A stretch of DNA of 64,000 nt, taken from NCBI GenBank assembly GCA_025345505.1, contig JANVCC010000261.1:4164929-4228928 (forward strand), written 5' to 3'. The DNA comes from Todiramphus chloris collaris (lineage: Eukaryota; Chordata; Aves; Coraciiformes; Alcedinidae). Positions 13,518-25,952 of the stretch are shown here, one piece after another. The notes beneath the pieces were generated by a model. That model ran no database searches. It had not been told where the DNA came from and saw only the letters and a program-made list of their open reading frames with translations. Both the position numbers and the translations under genes were made by a program. Numbering within the stretch: the stretch's first letter is position 1; every line of letters starts with the position of its first letter.

Positions 13518-16500
13518 ATTTGGTGTAGGTTGTTGAGGGAAGGAAGCCACGACAAGCTATACTCTCACCCACTTTCCTCTGGGGTGGGACCAAGTAGGCA
13601 CAAAGTCCTAGCAATTCTGCCACCCCAGGACCCAAGCTCCTTCAGATAACCTGCAATGAGGAAAGTGATCCTTGCTCTGTTCCTCTCAGACATGTATAGT
13701 CCAGGTCACAACCTAGGGAAAGTTTCTTAGGTACCAGCCTTTAAAGAATATCACAGAATGTCTGTTACTGAAGAAAGACATCTGCATCCTCTGGATTATG
13801 TAAAACAAACATCTGGCAGCCATGGCTTCCTCTTAGCTTTGCTGTTGTATGTAGTAAATGGAAGTCCCAGCTCCCACAACTGTCATTTGGCTCCAGCAAG
13901 CACTATGACTCCCTTTTTGTGAGAAATGAAGAATAATCTGGCTAAATCCCAGTTTCAGAGCTAGCAAACACCAAAGGTCCAGTCCCTCCTGCTGTTGTTA
14001 AAAGCTGGCTCCCCACTTCCAGGGATTAGTGAACTATGCGGACAATCTTAGAAACTGGAAAATCAGCAGACTTCTGCTTTGCAAACTCCTGGAAGAAATG
14101 AGTAGAGCTGCTCCCTATTTCACTGCCACAACCATCAATTTTCAAAGCCCTGGAGCAACAGTGATACCAATGTCAAGCAAGCTTTTATTTCTTATCTTTT
14201 GAATCTTGCTGCATCTCAAGTAAACATGTAGAATCTTCAGCAAACTCTGGACTAAATTATTTCTAAGCAAACAAATACACAAACTTCCTATAATACCAAG
14301 CTAAATCCAGAGACCTAGCACCCAATAAAAGCAATGGAAAAGGGATCAGTGTCTGCAATAGCTTTCTGGAGTCCCAACACATTCCCAGAGAAGGATATGG
14401 TCCTGGATCGCCATAATCAATCCCACACCAGAAGTCCCCACTGAGCCTGTAACAATGAACACTGTATATACTGCCCTTCTATTGTCTGTTTTGTCTTTGC
14501 CTAAGGAAAATACACTGATTCTGCTGACAGTAAAGGCTCTGTAGCTGCGGAGCTGAAAACTGGATTTTTCTCCAACTCAAACAACACTAAGTCAAAAGGG
14601 AAAGAAAACACACAGAGGAACAGTGTGTGTATCTCGGTAGAGCTATATCCTTTCTCACCTGAACTGTGCTCCAAGAGATGAAAACAGAGGTAACATAGGC
14701 AATTACTATAGACCTACTTTTAAAAAGGGGGCTATAGAGCCCCTCTGAAAGTTTCTTTCCTGCTCTATATGTAAAACCCCAAAATGAAACACATATCTCT
14801 GCTTTCCAGAAGATAAACACAGTCTTATCTACCTTATTACCTCAGGTTCCCTTAAACCTCAAAAGGGAACTTTCTGTTTTCTCCTTCTGATTTTCAGTTT
14901 TAGTATCATTCAGGCAGAAAGAGCCCCTAGTATCCATCTGAGGTCATGGAGTGATCTGTGATTCGCTTGCAATCATTTTTACCATTTTGAGACCAATCAA
15001 CAGTTGGGCTTTGGCTTCAGGAACCCATCTTCTACTAAAACAGCTACCACTGCTGGTGTCTGAATTTTCTCAAACCAGTCTGTATCTTTCCTGTAAATCC
15101 AGGTGCTCACTACAAGTAGTCTATAAGGGGCTATAGAGCTACTAGGACTATAGTAACAAGCACAAGATTTGCTTTTTCTACTTTTCCCAATGCACACATC
15201 CGCCTTCCCTCACTGGACTTTAAGAAAATTGTAATCAATATATTCATTATTTGGTCACACTTGTATGTCTACATAGTTAATGGGAACAGAACTGTGATAG
15301 TAATATCTGTTATTAATAAAGAGCAGAATAAGTCAAATCCACTAGCTGAGGTAGTTAACAGGGTGATTAGTGGAGGTAGAGTTGGGTTTTCTGATTATAC
15401 AAGTTTTCCTTTGACATTTCCCAGAGCACAGTCTGTCTTTTATGATCAAATTCAGTCCTCTACTGCAACAATGACAATAAAGACCCTGTTACCACTGTTG
15501 AATCAGTGGTCTTTGCACTGTATGTACAATACAAAATACATGCATAGCCTGGCAGCTGCTAAACTCATTGATATATAACACCAGTCCCAAAATAGTGATA
15601 TTTCACTTCTGGAGCTTTATAAATTGTTAAAGAAATAAAATCTGCCTTTGGGAAATAATGTTTCTTTATGTATCATCGTACCCATTTCTCCCTCCTCCCC
15701 TCCCTTCAAAATTAAAACAAATAGTGTTGAAGTTATAAATCATCCCTATTGGCACTGGAAAGCCCTCAGAGATCTTCTTTCTGTGCCATTTCAGTAGACA
15801 GAAAGTCTAATGTACAGAGAGGTGACGTTGCTTTATGTTTTTTTAAGTAAAGAGTCAGAAAAACATGTCCCTCCTTGATCTTTTCAATGTACATCAATAT
15901 TTCTTCAGTCATATTAAAGTCATTACACATGCTCCAAGTCGTTTTAAGGAAAATCACAGGGAAATGAAGAATGGCTGAGAATTCTAGCTATCATTGTCTC
16001 GTGTGCAGAGGTGCATCTTGAAACACCATTTAAACACTGTAGGCAATGCCAGTAAGAGGACTGGACCGGTCACTCTGTCCTGAAATGTATATGGTTTTGA
16101 AAACTCATTTGCAGAAATTCAACCTCCATTGCTTGTTTTTCACTGAGCACAGAATCACCCAATCTGTAACTGGATAAATGATAATCCAAGAATTGGATTT
16201 GCACCATGAAAACTCAAGTTGAGAAACACAATAGTTTATTTTAAATTATTTTTCTGTTATTATTCCTGAGAGTAAACTCCTTTCCTAGAAAATGCTCCTG
16301 ATTTTCATGAACATCGATCAAGCTTTTCTGAAACATCCACCCACTTCTATTTTTCAGTAACATGAACTGTCTCTTTTTCACCCACCCATCACTTCTTAGC
16401 CTCATTTCCTTTCCCTCCATTTCAAGAAAAGCTTAAAGGTTTTCTCAGAGATTCTGAACTTGGTAAACATGAACTTTTTGTTAGAATTTCCATCAGTTAC

Positions 16501-16696
16501 AGTAAATTTATAACCAATAAGAGATGGTCTTCTCTCATCGTTTGTTTTTTTAATCACCGCGTGAAAAAAACAAAACAAAACAACGATCCCAAAACCAAAA
16601 ATCCTTGTGACAAAACTAAGAATCTCTAGTAAGAGATCAGAAAGTTATTCATAAAGCAAGTAAGTAAAATAACTATTTCTAGGCTGTATTTATTCA
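13518..16696. other. Unique sequence, no gene seen
   Basis: No coding region or repeat is recognised. A short inverted repeat, GGGGCT-ATAG-AGCCCC, lies near 14727, and a related copy of GGGGCTATAGAGC recurs near 15127. The text around 14650-14700 has a good minus-strand donor (CAG|GTGAGA) but no matching acceptor at exon distance. Confidence 0.6.
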
Positions 16697-16745
16697 CTTG
16701 TAATGTTTCACATTACAAGAAATTAAAGGAGAAATTAAAGGAGAA
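16697..16745. repeat. Perfect hairpin plus 12-bp tandem duplication
   Basis: CTTGTAATGT (16697-16706) and ACATTACAAG (16710-16719) are exact reverse complements separated by TTC, giving a 10-bp stem with a 3-nt loop. The second arm runs straight into two copies of GAAATTAAAGGA (16719-16730 and 16731-16742) and a partial third. On the minus strand there is an AATAAA at 16694-16689, about 260 nt downstream of the candidate exon at 16954-17049. Confidence 0.8.
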
Positions 16746-16953
16746 ATCCCAGTCATGCTATCTTCCTTTTCCACCACGATTGCTCTCCTTTATGGAGAGT
16801 CACTGTTAGAGGAAACACTGAAGCACAAATGGCACAGAGCTACCCCAGCCCATCACTGCAGCCTTTAAAACACCCCTAGGAGCCCTCAGGCACAGATATA
16901 ACCATTATAAATTATCTGATAGGAGTCTGAGCCCTTGGATCCTACCTGCTTAC

Positions 16954-17049
16954 CTCAGCACGTGGAGATGCCAGACAGTAACGCCAGGAACGGTGGCATT
17001 GCTCTATCTGTGTAGTTAAGAGCATGAAGCTTTTTTTCAGCATCGGGAC
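16954..17049 (-). other. Candidate exon, minus strand (96 nt)
   Basis: Read on the minus strand, a strong acceptor (TATCTTTTCCTCTCTTAG, with a CTAAA branch-like motif about 25 nt upstream) leads into 96 nt that end at a strong donor, GAG|GTAAGC. Two frames are informative. One is open for all 32 codons (VPMLKKSF...). The other, entered after two bases, reads PDAEKKLHALNYT...LALLSGISTC and then stops one base before the donor. The second frame is the one a phase-1 upstream exon such as 50429-50555 would need. I recognise no family in either. A 41-bp minisatellite begins 50 bp upstream of the acceptor. Nothing beyond splice-site quality and peptide composition supports this, and pseudo-exons are common, so it is only a candidate. 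Confidence 0.22.
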
Positions 17050-17099
17050 CTAAGAGAGGAAAAGATATCCTGCTTTAGCACAGCAAATTACATCACTTT

Positions 17100-17375
17100 G
17101 ATTTTAAGCATATTTAGGCCTTTGTAGGCTTTCTCAGGTTGATTTTAGACATATCTAGGCCTCTGTGGGCCTTCTCGCTGTGATTTTAGGTGTATTTAGG
17201 CCTTTGTGGACTTTTCCTCTTTGATTTTAGGCAGATTTAGGGCTTTGTGGGCCCTCTCACTGTGATTTTAGGAAGATTTAGACCTTTGCAGGCTTTCGTG
17301 CTTTGATTTTAGGCAGATTTAGGGCTTTGTGGGCCTTCTCACTTCGCTTTTATGCAGATTTAGGCCTTTTGGAAC
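17100..17375. repeat. 41-bp minisatellite, about 6.7 copies
   Basis: The word GATTTTA starts at 17100, 17141, 17182, 17223, 17264 and 17305, with a variant (GCTTTTA) at 17346. The period is therefore exactly 41 with no insertions or deletions. The unit runs GATTTTAGGCAGATTTAGG, then GCTTTGTGGGCC, then TTCTCACTGT. Units 2, 4 and 6 share the GTGGGCCYTCTC ending. Units 1, 3, 5 and 7 have other endings, and units 4 and 6 are nearly identical, which suggests an 82-bp higher-order unit. Within each unit GATTTTAGG and GATTTAGG form a smaller imperfect repeat. The last copy decays after about 17371. The 41-bp period matches that of known galliform satellites (CNM, TM and PO41, names from memory), but sequence relation could not be checked. 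Confidence 0.95.
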
Positions 17376-19436
17376 TTCCTTTACTTATCTCAAGTTTAAT
17401 GGGCATGATCTGGATTCCCCTTCCTGCAGCAGCCAGGGCAAGCACAGTCTCTGCAGAGAGGGTCTGAGAGTGTGTGAGACCCCAGGAAGGAGTCTGGGAG
17501 CTCTGCTGCCGGATACATGCTTTATTTTCCAACTAAGCATCTTTTACAAGTGCTCAGTCCACACACAGACGTGTCCCAAGCCTGTTCTGCCTCTGAAGAA
17601 CACCCTTCCTGCCCACAGACACAAGTACCTTTAAATCATTTTTGACGAGTTATTTGAGCTCCGATTTACTCCGTGTTTGCCCCCGTATTGCACCAGCATC
17701 TGCTGCCATCATATAATACAGGTACAGACCTCACCCAAGCAAGGCTGATCATATCACATCATCTGGCCTGGCATTTGTCTGTCACGCTGGGGCAGGGAAT
17801 GTGATACCAAGCTGACAAAAAGCAGCACACGGCCCTGCCTGGAGAGCCCCTTTGTTCATCTAAGCCTCCCCTGCTGCTTTTGTAACTCCAAATGGATTTC
17901 TGATTCCCTATCTCTTGGCCTTTTCAAGCCAAATGGTTTGGTCAGATCACAAGACAGCAGGTGCTGCTCCGCTCAACATTTGCACCTTCCAATCCAAACA
18001 CACCTCTCCCTGCCGACCCTTAAAATCAATCAAAGGGACTTATCAGTTTGTTTTAAGCTTTGATGTTTGTCTGGGGTTTGTTTATCTAGCAGTTTATTCC
18101 TGGGAGTATGTTCTTGACATCTTGGAGTAGGTGGTAATTAGCAACAAGGAAGAAGGGCTGAGATAAGAAGTGGAATTTGAAAGTGGTGATACTAGGGGAG
18201 GCAGCTGCACCACGTCCCATCCTGCTTTCCTCTCCACCACTGAGGCGAGCTGGAGACAGCAAAGGGATGAAGATCAGCCACCCTGCACTTTCAGCACGCA
18301 CCATCCAGCCGTGCCGTGCCGCTCAGCGTGGACCTCCGCGGAAAAAGAGCCCATGAGAGACCTGCTTCAGTCCCCTGCTGTGTCCACCTCCTCCACCTCA
18401 CGGGCACTTGTTAGGCTTGCCCCTGAAGAGCCCTTTTGTCTGAATTTCTACCTGTTGGTTTCACAGGAAATGCAATTTGCTTAAAAGAAGGCCTTAGGAT
18501 CAGGTCTTACCATCGTGTAACATCCTAGTTATCTGCTGTCTTCTACTGAGTGGCACACAGAGCACGGACGGTTCAATTGCTTCGGTAATAGAAAGAATCA
18601 ATGCTGCTGTGTCCCTGCCTTTAAGGCATCTGCTACACACCCACAGAGGGGCTTATGCATGGATGTAGCATAAACAAGCACATGCATACCCGCACACCGT
18701 ATGGACTGTCCGGTGTATTCCCACATGCCCACGTACAGAGAGTGACAAAGAGCAGTGCCAAAGAAGTGCAAAAAGTTTTGCTCCAAACAGCCTTGGCCTT
18801 AGCACATGTTTGAAATATGAAGCCAGGTCTGGACCTGAATTTTGCAGACAGCCCCTATCTTTATAACCTTCCCAACAGAATTCCATACAATAATGTAAGC
18901 CTTTAATTGCATTTTTGAGTACATAACATGGAAGCAAAAGCACACTAACCTACTCCCATGCTGCGTAGCCTGCAGAAGGACCCAGGTAAGTACACATTGC
19001 ATGCTCAGGAGAGGAAGAGAATCTTGCAACCAGGATGCTCCTAAAGTGTCCTAAAGGGCACAGCAAGAGACATTCTCTGTACTGCCTTGCAGAGCAAAGC
19101 CAGAGTGTAGAGAACAGTCTAAAGCAGGAGATTTTTACAGACTAGCTGAAATAAAAAGCCTCCTGGTCCGAACTGGGAGACAAAATTATTTTCTCAGTTC
19201 AGTGAGTGAAGCCGAACAGCTAACAAGAAGCTCAGCATGCTTTGGGTAAACCCAACTCACATTTTGTGTTACAGGAAGGCAAGACCATGGTTTCATTTAG
19301 AACAACCAGATCATGATGAACCCCGACTTGCACTCCTTTGTTTTCAGAGCAGGAGCTAGTACTTTGAAGTCCACATTTTCATTATTTAATAAATAAATAA
19401 GTAAATACATTAAGAAAAAGCCTACACCAGAAATAT
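17376..19436. other. Unique sequence with a moderately GC-rich patch
   Basis: 18190-18420 is richer in G and C than its surroundings, with several CpGs, but too short for a CpG island. Open frames of about 100 codons at 17329-17634 and 18170-18484 show no known domain. A perfect donor (CAG|GTAAGT) sits at 18985/18986 on the plus strand without a convincing exon. Confidence 0.6.
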
Positions 19437-19535
19437 TTTTGGGTTTTTTGGTTGTTTTTGAGTGGTTTGGTTTGGGGCAGAAGGGTGGCGGTGGAAGGGG
19501 GGGGGGGTGTTGTTGTTGTGTTGTTTCTTTTTTTC
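19437..19535 (+). repeat. G/T-rich tract with G-quadruplex potential
   Basis: The plus strand is built of TTTGG, GGTTTGGGG, GGGTGGCGGTGG and an 11-G run (19497-19507) followed by TGTTGTTGTTGTG. Four or more runs of three or more G lie within about 35 nt, which satisfies the usual quadruplex pattern. Confidence 0.75.
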
Positions 19536-20507
19536 CCAGGGAAAAATGGGGCACTGAAATTAACCTAAATATCTACATGAGCAAAAATCCCCTGCCTTTC
19601 TCAAGAACAGGCTCTGGGCAAACTACTTCACCCAGCTGTACTCTGGAGGATCCCTGTGGGAGGGTGCAAGCTCACTTGGCAAGGAACTCTCCGTTCAAGT
19701 AGTAGATGACTTCACTCTCATTATGCACATAATCTTTTCCTACATAGTGTACATCAAACCAAAATTATATTGCATGTGTTAAGCTTGTAAGTGCACCATT
19801 TTATAATGATCACATTGCTTGCGTCCCAAGGACATTATAAAGTGGGTATTTCTGCCACCGCTTATGGTTTTGCACATTGCCAATAAGCAGCAGGATTTTA
19901 GCTGCACACAAAGCAGGGTTGTAGCTCCATACATTAAGAAGACAGTACTTAATAAAAGCCAGCCTCAGCTTTGAGGTTGCCCTTAAATAAATGCCTTTTA
20001 TACCATGTTTTTGCCTAGTATCAGTATCTTCATTTAGAAGTGACAAGTCACCACTGCTAAATATCATCTATAATCACAGTTTGGATTGAAATGATGTCTC
20101 CAAAGCCCTGGAAATACCTGTCCTTAGATACTGCGTTACAACCGTTAGTTTCTAATGGTGCTGTCTTTTCCTGTTGGCATTGATTTACCACACAGGCATC
20201 AGAGTATTAACAGATACAGCCCAGTCTCACATGTAAGAAGACAGTATGACAATGCAGAGTTCACAATCCTGAGATTATTAATCTACTTTTTTACTCTATT
20301 AGACACCAAGCATTTTAAAATATATTTTAAAAAAAAGGAAAAAAAAAAACCCCACCCAAACCTCAGTGATATCAGGCATTTGCATTCTGTATATCCTTTA
20401 TAGCATACGAACGTGGAATTTCTATTCTGTTTTATTCTATACAAAACTCAGAAATATTGTCCACTTTCTGTTCCAATGTTTGGTGTCAACAGAAGTTTAG
20501 GATGTAG

Positions 20508-20577
20508 TTCTGGTCCCCACTGAAGTCATGGGAAATCTTTTGCTAGATGTTAAAGGGAATTGGATCAGGCCAGTAAT
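20508..20577. mobile_element. Short palindromic MITE, decayed
   Basis: CTGGTCCCCACTGAAGTCAT, then GGGAAATCTTTTGCTAGATG, then TTAAAGGGAATTGGATCAGG lines up with the remembered element CTCCCATTGAAGTCAATGGGA...TTTTGCCATTGACTTCAATGGGA...GGATCAGGCCC. The right terminal motif (TTGGATCAGGCC) is the same as in the nested copy at 34090-34165. It is non-coding and I infer a hAT-type non-autonomous element. No target duplication was found. Confidence 0.5.
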
Positions 20578-21573
20578 TGGAGACGCTGAAAAGAATCCCA
20601 GATGCTGCATAACAAATGAACTATCCACTGAGGTATTCCCTCTGCTCTGTGAGGCTGCCACTGGGAATTGCTGCTACCTTTCTGTGGTAATAGTGCAAAA
20701 AAAGAGGACAATGTCAGATGTCAAAGCTACCAGCCCCACAGAGAGTTTTAGTGACTGAAAATTCTTAAAATCTAGACCAAAAAAAAAGAACTCCACCAAG
20801 TGAAAGAGTCAAATATTGGGATTTTACTGAGAAATAGAGACTCTTGAAAACAGTAAATTGTGCTGTCAATATTTGGGAATCTGTGCTTTGACAGAGAAGG
20901 TTTGAATCTGTTTCCCTGAACTATGGTGTAAGAGAATTTGTCAGCTCTTCATATGTCAAATTTAAAGCAAAACAAAGCAGATTAATAATTTTATTTTCAT
21001 TTCTTTCTTCATTACTAAGATCCCATATTTGTTGCCTAGCATTTTTCACCCCTGATCAGCTGTGGAAGTTGCATATGTACTTGGTGTGCCCTTTTGCCTT
21101 CTTCCCTATGTTTTGCAAAGGGGCCAAGCACTTTGCTGTAACATGTGGTGCTCCCCTCCTGTTAGCATGAAAAAGGAGCATCCACCTCAGATCTAGTCAC
21201 AGCCTTGATGTGCAGAGGCAGAACCACAGTTACAGAAGAGGATGTAGTGATTCATCCTTTCTTGAAAGAAAATGACTCAATGAGGAAACCGAAATGACAT
21301 ACCCCACTGTAACCTGTTGTGACCATGCCCACCTGCCATACCATACTCTGCCTTTCCCTTGGAAATTAGACAGACATGCCAGGCACACTTCAGGTGGAAA
21401 CCACTACAAAGGCAGCAAGCTTCCTATTCATCTGCCATTCTTTACACTGCTGACAACTCCAGAAGTCTTCCTGCCACAATGATCCAAATCAGTGTCACCG
21501 GAGACACCCAAAGTAAGTTCACATGAGTAAGAAGGGGTGTGAGAAACCAACATAAAATGCACGTAAAAGTTAT

Positions 21574-21574
<1 letters not shown>

Positions 21575-21613
<39 letters not shown>
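21575..21613 (+). repeat. Poly(A) run, 39 nt
   Basis: This uninterrupted run of 39 A is the longest homopolymer in the window. The upstream text is not a recognisable SINE or processed gene copy, and no flanking duplication is visible, so I do not call it a retrocopy tail. Its length is prone to assembly or sequencing error. Confidence 0.9.
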
Positions 21614-21616
<3 letters not shown>

Positions 21617-24600
21617 ACTATGAAAAGAAAATAAAAAGTGTGACTAGTGTGAACTATTTCGTTTTCTACATTCATAATTACCACCAAATAGAATAGTAAT
21701 GAAACCTTTCCTGGAAACAATTCTTAAAATTGCTGGCTGTGGCAGGAGGTTTTCACATCAGAGTATGGACTCCTGTTCCACTCTAACCCTACAACATGAG
21801 ACAACATGATTTTGTAATTAAGGCATATTTCTAGGCTGCTATAGACTTTCCACATCAGCTTGCATAAATTGCTTTCCTTTCTTTGTCTTTAAAAGAAACC
21901 TTCCACCTTGTTCATTGTGAGAATGAGTAGCAATCAACAGTAAGTTAGCAAGGAATGAGCGAGCTCTAAAAGGGCTAAGTTAGTGCTCTACTCATGCACA
22001 AAGGCAGACCAGGAAAAATCGCTGCTTGCTGAGTAGGAGGCTGGTTACCTAATGTTAGCTGCTCTGCACAGCATGCAGAATACAGACTTCAGCTACGTTT
22101 TCTGAGAATAGGGTAGCAATATTTATCTTTGCATGTTTGTGGGGACATCAGTGAAGCATTGACATTTTGCTGCATTGAAAGAAGCCTGAGATTTCCCCAC
22201 TCAAATATCTTTAAAAACTAACAATGAAAACCACACTTGCAAGTTTCCTATTCCCCTTCTCACTGTAAAAGAAAATTCATTATAACCAGACTCTTTGCAA
22301 GCACAGTGAACTTTGCTTCACTGACTTGTGTGAATCAGTGTTTGCTAACAATATAAAGGCTTTCAATACATACTCAGCAAGGCACACTACAGATTTTGGG
22401 CTAGGGAAAAGAGGAATTAAAATGTTAATTAATGATAAATCCTCATTCCCAATTTCTCATAAATCTCCACAAAGCTACTTCTGATGATCAAGATTTTTCT
22501 TAAACTGCTGGTAACTTATTCTGAAAGGTTTGAGGAAAATTATTCAGTCTCTTCCTACATCAGGTCTCTGGCTGTGAGATAGGGACCTCCTTTACTCCTC
22601 CATCTTATTCATGGTTTGCCTGTTTAAACTCCAGTTTCTTTTGAAACGTGCTCTCATAACAGCAACAATAATGAGTCCTGAGGTGATTTTAAAGAGCCTT
22701 AAAGATACACTTCTAGATAAAGCAGAGGCTGCTATTCCTTTCTCTACAAAAACCAGTAAATGTCTACCCTGGAACTGCCCTACTAGCTCTGAGTGAGTCT
22801 TCTCAGCTAAGTTTAGGATGAACCAGTTCTATGCACAAGCAGCAAGCATCTCACAAAGATTTTGCTGAGGGTTAAAGACTTTATGAAATCTTTGTATCTC
22901 TGAAAAATCATTAGAAGGCAACATGCTTTCTTAGCAAATTCTTAGTATAAACTGTGGCAGACTGAACTGATATGAGGGCTCTTGTAAATGTCTCATGAAA
23001 GGCTTATACCAAAAGCCTCTCAGAAATGTGCCCTGTCAAAGAGGACAATAACCATGAAAAGACAGGACAGCTTATGATTTTATGTTTTCTTCATAGTTTT
23101 CAAGCATTCTGGTGTTTTATAGCACTAACAAAATATGACATTTGGCTTTCTCATGAGACTTTGTTTCCCAGCTTGTGGGAATACCACAAAAGTACCAGAT
23201 GACATGATATCTGGCAACATATATGGCTCACTTAGGCATTAAAAAGGCCAATGAAAATCATAAAGCAACTCACATACCGAGTTAGTCAATTATATATCTG
23301 GTTCATCCAAATATCATTTTTTCCCCTCTTTCCTTTCTGCCTGTCTCCCTTTTTGATTTTGTAGGGCTATGCAGAAGGCTCCAGTGAGATTTCTGCAAGA
23401 AGGGCCAGTCGTGCTCACACATGCGGAAAACCTGGTTTGGGGATCAGTTTTAGCCAACGAGCCATGACGATGGCTGATGCCCATTAGCAGTGTAATGCCA
23501 ACGAGCAGATAATCTAATTGCCACAAAGAGAAGGTTAACCGATCTGCACTGCTCCTCTCTCTCTCTATTACTCTTCAGTCTGGCACTAGAGTCTCTAGCC
23601 ACAGACACAGAAATTGTTCTGTAATGACAGGCATCACCAAATATAAACAGCTGGTAACCCTAAAATTAGACCTACCGGCTCTCTCTTGGTTTGGGGATAT
23701 GTTTTATTATACCTCCCAACTGGCAAGCAAACTTTAAAGTTAATTTAACCCATTACAAGACCTTTTATCTAATGGTTGGGCCTGTTGCTTTACATACACT
23801 CCCTTCATTCTTCTGAGGAGTTTTGCCAGTACAGAAATAGAATTTAGCTAAAGCTAGTTGAAAATTTTCCATCTAAAATACATTCTGGCAGATAACTAGA
23901 GTTCTTGATTAAGCAACATTTTTACATCTGAAGTTTCTCCTGTCTTCAGAAAATCTCAGCTTTCAGGTGACCAGACAGAAGAACCATTCAGCAACAAAAT
24001 TAACCTCGAATAATTTTCAGTTTTCAGCTGTGAGGCCTCCTGGCCAACAACTCAAACAACATACCATATGGGGCAAGAAGGAAGAGGTACTGCGATTCCT
24101 CTCCTGGGATGCAAGCTAGTGAAGAAATCTGCTGGATAGCAAAAAGCTCAGGCGTAAAACACCCTAACGGCCAATATTTTGATGCATCACTTTACACCAG
24201 TTCTCTATTTCTCACTCTAAAATTTTCATTTGTTCAGATTGTCATTACATTTTGAAATGTTGTCTAGGGAATAATCAATATTGGGAAACATGATTAGCTG
24301 TCTGTTTTACCCCAACCTCGAAACAGACTGATATCCTCAAAGTTAGACACACGTGTCTGAACCCTGGCTATTTGTCTTTAATAACTATGGATTTAGGGCC
24401 TGTGTTTTACACCTGTGTTTGACTTTTTTTTTTTTTAAGCATCTCTGAGCTTGAAATTAGCTGTAATAATTGAATAACAAACTTATGTTCATTATTTAAT
24501 TAATTTGATGCAAACACTCACTTTTTGACAAGACAATATTCATTTTCTCTTCTCATATGACCACCATTACGGGAGGCATATGACAATCCCAGTAGTACTG

Positions 24601-25952
24601 CCAGATTCGATTAACATATTTCATTTATTTTTCTTGCGCAGACTGTTTGGAAGCACATCTGAACCTCTCTTGCAAGAACTGCACAAAGGGAAATTTTCTG
24701 AGCCCCTTCATTATTTTCCCTGCTCTATATTTAGTTGAAATGCTGACAATGACTGAGGGTCAAGATATTTGCTTTGACATTCACAAATGGGTGGAACTGC
24801 CGACACTCTATTAAAACTGCTAATTAAGGAAAAATTTAGGTGGGAAGCATTTTTATACTTTGGTCACAGGGAAAGCTGGCAGGCTCAGGGAACCTTGCAC
24901 CAAGTATGGAATGAAACGGCACCTTGTGAGTCATGCACTGAAATCACTTCTAACCGGGAGCAGCCCTCATCTGGCAGCGATGAATGGCAGATGATGGGAT
25001 ACCTTTTCGTCCTCTCTTCTCTAAGCCTACCAGAAATCCCATGACTGGCTTCTGGTTCTCATGACTGTTAGCAATAACAGTACACAGGCAGGAACAATAT
25101 TTCTTTAGATTTCCATCCAACAGCTTTTCCTGGGGTGGTAACTGGCCAAGCTCACTCTGCAGAGCTGCAGGCACGTCACCTTGCGTAGCTCCCAGAACAT
25201 GAGGGCTTCCAGTGTCTCCTCTTCATGGGAATTCATGTGATTTTTACTCCAGGTTTTCAAGGAAGCAAGCTCTTGTTCTTTGGCACCACAGAAGGTGGAA
25301 AAATGGCCTGTTTCATGACTATATCAGAGTCTGTTAACACACTTTAATAAAGTCAAAGGTATAATTTAATAGTGATCATATGCAACATCACTCAAATAGA
25401 TCAGCGTTCATTTTTTTTCACTTCATTTTCCACAGCTTCTGTATCTAGCTGTGTTTGTAGCTTAGAAACCCATCAGTATTTGTTAGAAATGTTCATATCT
25501 CAAAGGCTATCATCTCTATAAATGTTATCATGCCTCATTCTGGAATCACAATGAGAATACTGCAATGTTTTACAAACACACTGCTGATTTGGTTTTCATA
25601 CTTGTGTAACCTGCTTGAAAGTAGATCCATCTTTGAAAACTTTCTGGTCATTTTATCAGCTTCTCTTTCTCCCTCAGCTTCCTAAAATAAAAGGCAAATA
25701 CACTATTCAGTGCTCTGCTACAGAAGCAAATGAGGGAAGAATTCTGCTTCATTATACAGAAAACTTCATAGTAGTTTGGTGAGTTGTAGTGTATCTCCAG
25801 GCATACAAAACGCTGTTCATTACTTCGTACAGTGGAAGTCCTGTGTATATAGTGCTCACACAGACTACCTTTCCAATTTCATATTGCCTCCAAATAGTCC
25901 AGTCACAGAACACCTATATAGAGCCTGTTGGAAATCTTTAAATTCAGTATTT

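Larger units (their letters stand above)
19536..25952. other. Mostly unique sequence, no gene seen
   Basis: Apart from the MITE at 20508 and the long A run at 21575, listed separately, I see no gene or repeat. Around 24450-24545 there is a dense cluster of AATTA/TTAAT words (TTATTTAATTAATTTGATG) of the kind found in developmental enhancers. That is only a compositional hint. Confidence 0.6.

Noticed and set aside
16146-16200. CACAGAATCACCCAA as a minus-strand CR1 tail
   Set aside because: The match stops after about 15 nt, and the following sequence does not fit CR1.
18920-18985. Plus-strand exon-like segment ending at a perfect CAG|GTAAGT donor
   Set aside because: The acceptor (CATTTTTGAG) is weak, and the 22-codon peptide (YITWKQKHTN...) is unconvincing.
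21575-21613. 39-nt A run as the tail of a processed retrocopy
   Set aside because: No recognisable gene or SINE body lies upstream, and no target duplication flanks it.
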